Program-made: the position numbers and the translations under genes
In this document: piece by piece, positions 16,503-22,586 of the stretch
Numbering within the stretch: the stretch's first letter is position 1
Layout of the letters: every line of letters begins with the position of its first letter
The notes under the pieces: generated by a model
Seen by the model: only the letters and a program-made list of their open reading frames with translations
The model's database searches: none
Told to the model about the DNA's origin: nothing
NCBI GenBank assembly: GCA_029260655.1
Contig: JAJDCU010000080.1
Location: 1 to 39,964 of the forward strand
Length of the DNA: 39,964 nt
Source: Phycisphaeraceae bacterium
Lineage (GTDB): Bacteria > Planctomycetota > Phycisphaerae > Phycisphaerales > Phycisphaeraceae
Reading direction: 5' to 3'

Positions 16503-16531
16503 TTGATGCCGGACGGTGGCAAGTGTATTCT
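16503..16531 (+). promoter_or_regulatory. Promoter of the ptsN-like gene
   Basis: TTGATG at 16503-16508 and TATTCT at 16526-16531 are 17 bases apart, about 40 bases upstream of the GTG start at 16573. Confidence 0.6.
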
Positions 16532-16572
16532 TCCCCATTCGATTCCGGCTGTCTCTGTTGTGAGGTTTAGAC

Positions 16573-17040
16573 GTGCGGCTGACCGATATCCTGCAACCCG
16601 ACTGCGTGAAGGTCCCGCTTGAAAGCGGTGACAAGCAGGCGTGCATCTTCGAACTGATCGACCTGATGGTTGAGCACACCGACGTGCAGGACGCTGAGGG
16701 CCTCAAGCAGGCGGTGTGGCAACGGGAGCTGACCCGGACCACCGGGATCGGCCACGGGATCGGGATCCCCCACGGCAAGGCCACCGGCTGCGACGAATTG
16801 CGGATGGCGATCGGCAGGCCCGCCGAGCCGCTTGAGTTCGGCGCGATCGACGGCAAGCCCGTCAACCTCATCATCCTGCTGGCGTCGCCGCTAGATAAGA
16901 CCGGCCCGCACATCCAGGCGCTGGCCAAGATCAGCCGGCTGCTCGTGAGCGAAGACCTCCGCGATGCGCTGCTGGAAACCGACTCCCCCCAGGCCCTCTA
17001 CGACCTGCTGGTCCGCCACGAGAACGAGGCGGCGGTGTAG
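16573..17040 (+). CDS. PTS EIIA component of the fructose/nitrogen type (PtsN-like)
   Basis: A 155-residue EIIA-2 domain protein. It begins RLTDILQPDCVKVPLES, as PtsN-type proteins do, and carries the phosphorylatable histidine in GIGHGIGIPHGKATG (about His67). The rest (FGAIDGKPVNLIILLASP, HIQALAKISRLL) matches the family. PtsN accepts phosphate from NPr and regulates metabolism rather than transporting sugar; no transporter components are adjacent, which supports a regulatory role. The start is GTG 16573, with GAGG 7 bases upstream (16562-16565). It is monocistronic and convergent with pth. Confidence 0.9.
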   Translation: MRLTDILQPDCVKVPLESGDKQACIFELIDLMVEHTDVQDAEGLKQAVWQRELTRTTGIGHGIGIPHGKATGCDELRMAIGRPAEPLEFGAIDGKPVNLIILLASPLDKTGPHIQALAKISRLLVSEDLRDALLETDSPQALYDLLVRHENEAAV

Positions 17041-17110
17041 GGGAAACGCAGTTAATCCGGCGTTTAACCTGGTCGCTCGCTACCTGCCCGTCGCATCAAC
17101 CAACCCCCAA

Positions 17111-17674
17111 CTACTCCCCCGCATTAAACAGCGTCATCGCCTTGTCGATCCCGTCGTTGAGCCAGGCTTCGATGGCGTCGCATGCGCGGTCCAGGGCGGG
17201 ATCGAGCTTATCGAGTTGGTCGGGGCTGAACCGTCCAAGGACATAGTCTGATTGGATAGCCCGGCCCGGCGGGTCGATGCCGATGCGCAAGCGCGGGTAG
17301 TCGGGGGTGCCGAGTTTCTGCTCGATGTCGCTTAGGCCGTTGTGTCCGCCCGCTCCGCCGGTGGCGCGCAGCCGGATCGACCCGACCGGTAAAGCGACGT
17401 CGTCGACAACGATCAGCAGGTCCTCAAGCTCAAGCTTGTAGAAGCCGACCGCCTCGCCGACGGTCAGGCCTGAGCGGTTCATGAAGGTCATCGGCTGGAT
17501 GAGCATGCAGCGGTGTCCCGCGACGTGGCCGTCGAGTACGCCGCCGTGGAACCGTGTTTTGACGCCGGTGACCCCGTGGCGTTTCGCCAGGCGCTCTAGC
17601 GCCATGAACCCGGCGTTGTGGCGGGTCTTGGCGTATTCCGCGCCGGGGTTGCCCAGGCCGACGATGAGCTTCAT
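17111..17674 (-). CDS. pth: Peptidyl-tRNA hydrolase
   Basis: The 187-residue enzyme releases tRNA from peptidyl-tRNA that has dropped off the ribosome. It begins MKLIVGLGNPGAEYAKTRHN, with the catalytic His at residue 19. It also contains QPMTFMNRSG, the DDVALPVGSIRLR strand with the catalytic-Asp region, and GGAGGHNGLSDI. The length is normal. The frame extends to a TTG at 17695, but ATG 17674 matches the family exactly. It is the last gene of the glmU-prs-ctc-pth cluster, separated from ctc by a 178-base gap containing a palindromic element. Confidence 0.96.
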   Translation of the reverse strand: MKLIVGLGNPGAEYAKTRHNAGFMALERLAKRHGVTGVKTRFHGGVLDGHVAGHRCMLIQPMTFMNRSGLTVGEAVGFYKLELEDLLIVVDDVALPVGSIRLRATGGAGGHNGLSDIEQKLGTPDYPRLRIGIDPPGRAIQSDYVLGRFSPDQLDKLDPALDRACDAIEAWLNDGIDKAMTLFNAGE

Positions 17675-17721
17675 GGGTGATCTCTGGGGAAGCACAATAC
17701 GGGACGCCTCGGCGGTAACCC

Positions 17722-17803
17722 ACCCCCATAGCCTCCGGCTTTGCCGGGGGATCGTTGCGCGACCGGACTATCCCCCGGCAAAGCCGGGGGCTGAGGGATG
17801 GGA
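17722..17803. repeat. Palindromic extragenic element, copy 2
   Basis: 18-base perfect arms (17735-17752 and 17770-17787, beginning CCGGCTTTGCCGG) extend as an imperfect pairing to 17730 and 17792. The left half and the loop edge (GCCGGGGGATCGTT) match copy 1 at 5134-5211 nearly base for base. It lies between ctc and pth, inside an operon, so it may attenuate or stabilise mRNA. Nearby, 17821-17831 and 17836-17846 repeat CCGCCATCCAC. Confidence 0.78.
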
Positions 17804-17852
17804 TGTGATCCACAAAGGGACCGCCATCCACAATCCGCCATCCACCGTGGGA

Positions 17853-18518
17853 TTACTTGTCCTCGCCCTCGGCCTTGTCTTCGCCCTCGCCCTCGGCCTT
17901 GCCGATGACTGCCGGCTCGTCGGCGCCCTCGGCGGCGACCTCTTCTTCTTCTTCGACCTCGACCTTGGTGACGCTCAGGTGTGCGATCAGGGTGTCCGGG
18001 TCGCTGACCGCGGTCATCCCGGCGGGCAGGGTCAGGCCCGAAACCAACAGTGAATCGCCCACGCCCATCTCGCTGACGTCGTGGGTGAGCTTCTCGGGGA
18101 TCGCATCGGCGCGGCACTTGACCTGGATCTTGTTGGTGCTCTGATCCAGGACAGCCCCGACCTCCTTCAGCCCGGCCGCCAAGCCGATCAGCTCGACCTC
18201 CAGTTCCACAGCCACCTCTTCGGTCAGGTCGACCCGAGCGAAATCGATGTGGATAATCTTCGAACCCAGATGGTTCCACTGGATGTCCTTGACCAGACAG
18301 GGCTCGGTCTTTCCGGCGACCTCGACCTCGATCAAGTGGGCGTTGTTGTGCAGCAAATCGACCAGGGCCTTTGCGTCAGTGGCGACGTGGACGGGGTCTT
18401 TCTTATGGCCGTAGATCACCGCGGGCAGCTTGCCCTGACTGCGGATGCGTGCGGCGTACCGGGTGCCCGTGCGGTCACGGACCTCGGCCTGGATCTTGGG
18501 TTGGGTGGCTGTGCTCAT
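17853..18518 (-). CDS. rplY: Ribosomal protein bL25, long (CTC/TL5) form
   Basis: A 221-residue bL25 of the CTC type: an N-terminal 5S rRNA-binding domain (RDRTGTRYAARIRSQGKLPA, VIYGHKK) and a C-terminal beta domain (VDLTEEVAVELEVELIGLAAG, VKCRADAIPEKL, GDSLLVSGL). It ends with an acidic, Glu-rich tail of about 30 residues (EVEEEEEVAAEG, AEGEGEDKAEGEDK) that is common in this family. Start ATG 18518 has GGAG 9 bases upstream. It lies in the classic cluster glmU-prs-ctc-pth, 59 bases after prs. Confidence 0.96.
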   Translation of the reverse strand: MSTATQPKIQAEVRDRTGTRYAARIRSQGKLPAVIYGHKKDPVHVATDAKALVDLLHNNAHLIEVEVAGKTEPCLVKDIQWNHLGSKIIHIDFARVDLTEEVAVELEVELIGLAAGLKEVGAVLDQSTNKIQVKCRADAIPEKLTHDVSEMGVGDSLLVSGLTLPAGMTAVSDPDTLIAHLSVTKVEVEEEEEVAAEGADEPAVIGKAEGEGEDKAEGEDK

Positions 18519-18577
18519 GGTTGACTTCTCCGTATCTGGCTTCTTGCCCTTGGTATGGTTGATTTCAATCGTTGTGT

Positions 18578-19561
18578 TTATCGTTTGCTGCCGCCGTTGG
18601 TCCTGAACAGGCTTGACAGCGACATGTTGTGGTGGATTCGGTGCATGGCCTCGCCGAGCAGCTGCGCGACGGACAACTCAACGAGCTTGTCCTGTATCGG
18701 GGCGCACCTGGACCCGCAGGGGATGGAGTCGGTGACAATGACCTTGCTGATCGGGGCTTCATGGAGCCTTTCCATGGCCAGCCCGACCAGGACCGGGTGG
18801 GTGCAGGCGGCGATCACGTCGCGTGCGCCCTGCTGGGTGACGAGCTTGGCGGCCTCGCAGATCGTCCCGGCGGTAGAGATCATGTCATCGACCATCAGGA
18901 CGGTTTTGTCCTTGACGTCGCCGATGATATTCGCGGACACGACTTCGGTGCCGCTGACACGGCGTTTGTCGATGATGGCGAGCTCATCGCCCAGCGCGGT
19001 GGCGTAGGCGCTGGCGGTCTTGACGTTCCCGACGTCCGGGCTGACCAGGCACATCGGCCCGACCTTCTTACGCAGCTTCTGGACGTACTTGAGGACGACC
19101 GGCGCGGCGGACATGTGGTCGACGGGGATGTCGAAGAACCCCTGGATCTGCGCAGCGTGCAGGTCCATCGTCAGCACACGGTCGGCGCCGGCGGAGGTGA
19201 TCAGGTTCGCCACCAGCTTGGCGGTGATCGGCGTGCGTCCCTCGTCTTTGCGGTCCTGGCGGGCGTACCCGAAGTAGGGGATCACCGCGGTGATCTGCCG
19301 GGCGCTGGCGCGCTTCAGGCAGTCGATGTAGATCAACAGCTCCATCAGGTTGGCGTTGACGGGGTGACAGGTCGATTGCACGACAAAACAGTCGCGCCCC
19401 CGCACGTCCTCCTCGATCTTCACGAGGATCTCCCCGTCGGGGAACATGTCGGTGTGCCCCTGGCCCATCGGCAGGTCCAGGTGTCGGCAGATCGACTCGC
19501 CCAGCGCACGGCTGGCCCGGCCGCAGAAGATTTTCAGGCTGTCCTTGTCGGCTTTGCTCAT
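18578..19561 (-). CDS. prs: Ribose-phosphate pyrophosphokinase (PRPP synthase)
   Basis: The 327-residue enzyme makes PRPP from ribose-5-phosphate and ATP, feeding PurF and nucleotide, His and Trp synthesis. It contains PDGEILVKI, PYFGYARQDRK (ATP binding), DRVLTMDLHAAQIQGFF and the PRPP loop VLMVDDMISTAGT. Start and upstream stop overlap as ATGA (19558-19561): the glmU-like gene stops inside its start codon, so translation is coupled. Family proteins are usually about 315 residues; here the N-terminus is slightly longer. Confidence 0.96.
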   Translation of the reverse strand: MSKADKDSLKIFCGRASRALGESICRHLDLPMGQGHTDMFPDGEILVKIEEDVRGRDCFVVQSTCHPVNANLMELLIYIDCLKRASARQITAVIPYFGYARQDRKDEGRTPITAKLVANLITSAGADRVLTMDLHAAQIQGFFDIPVDHMSAAPVVLKYVQKLRKKVGPMCLVSPDVGNVKTASAYATALGDELAIIDKRRVSGTEVVSANIIGDVKDKTVLMVDDMISTAGTICEAAKLVTQQGARDVIAACTHPVLVGLAMERLHEAPISKVIVTDSIPCGSRCAPIQDKLVELSVAQLLGEAMHRIHHNMSLSSLFRTNGGSKR

Positions 19562-20370
19562 GGGCTTGCCACCTGTACGGATTCTCGGCTCAGGCGCTCG
19601 CGGAGGATCGCGTCGACCTGCTCCAGTTGCTGGGGGGTGTTGATGCTCAGCACGTCCTGGGCCGGCACCGCCTCGACGACCTCGACCCCCCGGCCTTGAG
19701 CCTTAAGGATCGTGGGCACGTCTGTGATGTAGTACTCGCCATGCTTGTTGTGGCTCTTGACATCCGCCAGCGCCGCGAACATCGCTTCGCCGGCGAAACA
19801 GTAGTAGCTGGGGTTGACTTCCTTGATCTGCAATTGCTCAGCGGTCGCGTCCTTGTGCTCGACGATCTGCTTGAGCGAGTTGTCGGCGCTTCGGATGATC
19901 CGTCCGTACCCTGTGGGGTCGTCGATGATGCTGGTGGCGAGGGTCGCCGAGGCTTTGCGGCGCCGGTGGACCTCAAGCAGCCGCCCCAGGGTCTTGGGCC
20001 GGATCAGCGGCCCGTCCCCGGCGAGGACGAACAGGTCGGTGGGGGGCTGGTTTTCAAATAGCGGCTGGGTCACCTGGACCGCGTTGGCCGTGCCCAACTG
20101 CTGGGTCTGCTCGACGAACTCACAGCCTTCCACGCCCGCCATCGCACGTTTCACCTCGTCGGCCATGTAGCCTACGACGATCACGCACCGGCTCACGCCC
20201 GCGTCCTGGCAGGCCTTGACCACCCACCAGAGCATCGGCTTGTCCGCCACGGGATACAGCACCTTGGGCAGATCGCCCGGGCCCATCCGCACGCCCTTGC
20301 CCGCAGCCATGATGACCGCCTGTGGCGCTCGCGGCCCCGGATCGGTTGTGTTACGGATCGATTCAGTCAC
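19558..20370 (-). CDS. GlmU-like UDP-GlcNAc pyrophosphorylase domain protein (no acetyltransferase domain)
   Basis: A 270-residue nucleotidyltransferase. It has the activated-sugar nucleotidyltransferase signature AVIMAAGKGVRM...LPKVLYPV, then EQTQQLGTANAVQ, LFVLAGDGPLIRP (metal and nucleotide binding), GYGRIIR and HGEYYITDVPTIL, all as in the N-terminal half of GlmU. The left-handed beta-helix acetyltransferase half is absent, so GlcN-1-P acetylation must be done by another protein. I chose GTG 20370 because GAGG lies 6 bases upstream; a TTG at 20376 is also in frame. It sits in the glmU position of the conserved glmU-prs-ctc-pth cluster, which supports the substrate assignment. The gene overlaps prs by 4 bases. 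Confidence 0.88.
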   Translation of the reverse strand: MTESIRNTTDPGPRAPQAVIMAAGKGVRMGPGDLPKVLYPVADKPMLWWVVKACQDAGVSRCVIVVGYMADEVKRAMAGVEGCEFVEQTQQLGTANAVQVTQPLFENQPPTDLFVLAGDGPLIRPKTLGRLLEVHRRRKASATLATSIIDDPTGYGRIIRSADNSLKQIVEHKDATAEQLQIKEVNPSYYCFAGEAMFAALADVKSHNKHGEYYITDVPTILKAQGRGVEVVEAVPAQDVLSINTPQQLEQVDAILRERLSRESVQVASP

Positions 20371-20417
20371 GTTCAACCTCGTATGACTGCCTGTCGGCAG
20401 CGGCGTTGAAAAAAGAA

Positions 20418-20488
20418 CTGGCCCGCAAGGATTCGAACCTTGAATACCAGTACCAAAAACTGGGGTGTTGCCATTACACTACGGGCCA
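20418..20488 (-). tRNA. tRNA-Gln (anticodon UUG)
   Basis: The minus strand folds as a cloverleaf: acceptor TGGCCCG/CGGGCCA, D arm GTGT..., anticodon stem CCAGT/ACTGG around the loop TTTTGGT (anticodon TTG), and T arm with GTTCGAATC. The discriminator is G, usual for tRNA-Gln, and CCA is not encoded. A T-rich run (TTCTTTTTT) follows immediately. It lies upstream of, and on the same strand as, the glmU-like gene, so it may be the first unit of that operon. Confidence 0.96.
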
Positions 20489-20769
20489 AGTGGTCTGCAC
20501 CAGCCGGTTGGGCTCGGCGACCCTCGTGTGAAACCGCCGGCTGGCGGCCTCAGGAAGGGGTGTCCGGCCTTTTCCAACGAGCTTGAAGGGGCGGGCCGCC
20601 GGTCGGCCACAGTGTCCATCCCTTCTGTTGTCCGTGCCTGGGCTTTTGGCCTCGTCACGGTCGGCTCTGCCGAAAAGTCACCACAAGTGTAAGGCGGATA
20701 GGGGGGCTGTCAAACGGCCCAGACGCAGGCGCAGGTCCACGGCCCCAGGTCGGGTCTGAGGCGGCTGGC
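20489..20769. other. 281-base gap between tRNA-Gln and the Gfo/Idh-like gene
   Basis: There is no coding frame here. It holds a strong minus-strand promoter (20686-20713) and then a leader of about 190 bases up to the tRNA. In the leader an 8-base inverted repeat (CCAGCCGG, 20500-20507 and 20537-20544) makes a stem close to the tRNA 5' end. I recognise no known RNA family in it. Confidence 0.5.
20686..20713 (-). promoter_or_regulatory. Strong promoter for tRNA-Gln and the glmU-like operon
   Basis: On the minus strand, perfect TTGACA (20708-20713) and TACACT (20686-20691) are 16 bases apart. This is the best promoter match in the window, as expected for a stable RNA. Confidence 0.75.
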
Positions 20770-21780
20770 TCAGCGGTTGATTTTCAGCAGCTTGGCGGGG
20801 CTCTCGGGTTGGCCTGTGCGGATACTCAACAGACATGCCAGGCAGCATGCCATCGCGTCAGCCGCCTGCTGGGAGTGTGTAATCGGGCCGGTAAGGTTGG
20901 GCCGGTCCAGGATCTTGCGCCACTGAGCGGCGAGCATATCGGCAAACCCATCGGGGCCCGCCTGCTGGTCCGCCTGGTCCAGCACCTCGCCGTTGGGGTT
21001 GGTCAGGGCATATCGGGTGTCGCTGACGCTGAGCACCGCCTGGTCGCCCTGCACACGCACAGCCCGGTCGGTGTGGCCGGCGTTATCGGTGATTTCCAGC
21101 ACAGCCGCGTTGGACCCGGGCATGCGTGCGTGGGCGGCCAGGCTCCCGCTAAGCGACCGCAACTGCTCGGGCGGCTGTGACAGCGGGCTGACCAGGGAGG
21201 CGTCGACCGTCTCGGGCAACTCGGTGAAAGACAAAACCGTCAGCCACGCGTCGTACAACCGGGCGTGCAGCGAGCCGTGTTCGGGCCGGCCGTGGCTGGT
21301 GAGGCTGACCATCCGCCGGTCGCCCAGCAGCTCGTAGGGGTCGGCCGCGCTGAGGAAGCCAGGCGACTGGCCAAACGCCGGGACGAACACGATGCGTCCG
21401 GTGGTGTCCTGAATGTTGCCCGTCGGCGTGACGCCCAGGCGCATCGACGCCGAGAGCTCCTGCAGGTCGGCGGCCAGCGGCTCGAGGGTCAGAACCGTCG
21501 TCCCCTGGCTGACCGCTGCGTGAAGGTCATCGTGGGTCGCGCCCTCCAGGGTCATCAATAGCAGAAACGACGCGGGGTGATCGACCAGAAGCTTACGCAA
21601 ATCGTCTTGCTTGTCGCATCCAAGCTCCTTGGCCAACTGGTTGACCTCGGCGACGCGCGCCCCTCCCACGCCGATGGGCTTGAGCCCCGAGCCCATCAGG
21701 TCCATCAGTTGACCGGCCAGGGGAGCGTGCCGGGCGTCGGACCAGATCGTTACCTCGGGGGATAAACTGCGTGCGGCCAT
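20770..21780 (-). CDS. Gfo/Idh/MocA-like oxidoreductase family protein (probable)
   Basis: A 336-residue protein. The N-terminal part (KPIGVGGARVAEVNQLAKELGC, then DDLRKLLVDHPASFLLLMT and AVSQGTTVLTLEPLAADLQEL) reads like a degenerate Rossmann-type Gfo/Idh domain, and the C-terminal (HSQQAADAMACCLACLLSIRTGQ) like the end of that family. The canonical N-terminal GxGxxG and the EKP/catalytic Lys segment are not evident (EPLA replaces EKP), so it may not be an active enzyme. The frame is open to 22368, but that extension would run across the RNase P RNA gene on the other strand. ATG 21780 (MAARSLSPEV) is the likeliest start, though without a good ribosome site. Confidence 0.62.
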   Translation of the reverse strand: MAARSLSPEVTIWSDARHAPLAGQLMDLMGSGLKPIGVGGARVAEVNQLAKELGCDKQDDLRKLLVDHPASFLLLMTLEGATHDDLHAAVSQGTTVLTLEPLAADLQELSASMRLGVTPTGNIQDTTGRIVFVPAFGQSPGFLSAADPYELLGDRRMVSLTSHGRPEHGSLHARLYDAWLTVLSFTELPETVDASLVSPLSQPPEQLRSLSGSLAAHARMPGSNAAVLEITDNAGHTDRAVRVQGDQAVLSVSDTRYALTNPNGEVLDQADQQAGPDGFADMLAAQWRKILDRPNLTGPITHSQQAADAMACCLACLLSIRTGQPESPAKLLKINR

Positions 21781-21970
21781 ACACAGAAGATACCACGGTT
21801 GCCCGGCGAGATGATTGAGCACCGCGCCGCGGGGCCATATACGTCTGCCGATTGCGCCTCGTGCGTTCAACCACGGAGATATCCCCATACTCGGGGAACC
21901 TGACCGGCTGGCCCAACGCGCGGATCTGCGTTCCGTCGCTAAACGGCAGGCCTGCGTGCCGGGGGCAACC

Positions 21971-21999
21971 GTGACGAGCGAGGCCATGACGGGTATTCT
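21971..21999 (+). promoter_or_regulatory. rnpB promoter
   Basis: GTGACG (21971-21976) and TATTCT (21994-21999) are 17 bases apart and place the start of transcription at about 22005, exactly where the P1 helix of RNase P RNA begins. Confidence 0.65.
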
Positions 22000-22004
22000 A
22001 TACC

Positions 22005-22415
22005 GGTTGGCGTGGACGGGCGGCCGCGGCGGGTCTTTGGCCCGACGAGGAAAGTCCGAGCACGGCAGGACACGGTGGTGGGTAACACCCACCCGCCCGG
22101 GTTGACCCCCGGGTGCGGGAAAGTGCCACAGAAAACATACCGCCGATGGGCCGGCTTGCCGGTCACAGGTAAGGTTGAAATGGTGCGGTAAGAGCGCACC
22201 GCCGGTCTGGTGACAGGCCGGGCATGGCAAACCCCACCGCGTGCAAGACCAAGCAGTGGCGTGCGGGCAACCGCAATGGCTGGTCCGGCCATGGCCGAAA
22301 GGCCGCGCCGCGGGTAGGTCGCTTGAGCCCGTCGGCAACGGCGGGCCTAGAGAAATGGTCGCCCCCACGGCTTGTCCGTGGGAACAAAACTCGGCTTACA
22401 GCCCACGCCAACGAC
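22005..22415 (+). ncRNA. rnpB: RNase P RNA, class A
   Basis: The catalytic RNA that trims tRNA 5' ends. All conserved segments are in order: GAGGAAAGTCCGAGC (22047-22061), ACAGAAAACATAC (22128-22140), a run GGTGCGGTAAGAGCGCACCG, GGGTAGGTCGCTTGAGCC (the P15 loop with the GGU that pairs to tRNA CCA), AGAGAAATGGTCGC (about 22349) and ACAAAACTCGGCTTACAG (22384-22401). The ends close as P1 (TTGGCGTGG 22007-22015 with CCACGCCAA 22403-22411). The P18 hairpin CCCACGG-CTTGT-CCGTGGG (22364-22382) lacks the usual GNRA loop. The encoded tRNA-Gln lacks CCA, so the substrate CCA would have to be added before or after cleavage. Confidence 0.95.
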
Positions 22416-22416
22416 C

Positions 22417-22450
22417 AAGCCCACGGCCTAAACACCGTGGGCTTTGTTTT
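22417..22450 (+). terminator. rnpB terminator
   Basis: AAGCCCACGG (22417-22426) pairs perfectly with CCGTGGGCTT (22435-22444) around an 8-base loop, followed by TGTTTT. It lies directly after the rnpB 3' end. Confidence 0.85.
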
Positions 22451-22520
22451 GCGCGCGTGCCGGGCGTAGCCGCACAGCCTAACCTCTTTGCACAACGCGA
22501 CGAACACGGTAACGCTGCTC

Positions 22521-22557
22521 AAAAAAAACAGGCCCACGCTCTAAGAACGTGGGCCTG
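22521..22557 (-). terminator. Terminator of the HEAT-repeat gene
   Basis: On the minus strand CAGGCCCACG (10 bases) pairs perfectly with CGTGGGCCTG (22529-22538 with 22548-22557) around a 9-base loop, followed by eight T residues. It is 30 bases beyond the end of the HEAT-repeat gene. Confidence 0.88.
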
Positions 22558-22586
22558 GATAAGTCAAACATTCAAGCGGTTACGGG

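Noticed and set aside
17821-17846. Short direct repeat CCGCCATCCAC as a regulatory iteron
   Set aside because: Only two copies and no associated gene; probably slippage next to the palindromic element.
21593-21916. A second minus-strand frame with residues such as PFSDGTQIRALGQPVRF upstream
   Set aside because: It overlaps the Gfo/Idh-like gene in another frame, becomes Arg/Gly-rich and resembles no family I can name; probably chance, at most a remnant.
21781-22368. N-terminal extension of the Gfo/Idh-like frame up to 22368
   Set aside because: It runs antisense through the RNase P RNA gene and its promoter, and has no family similarity. The frame is open only because of GC bias.
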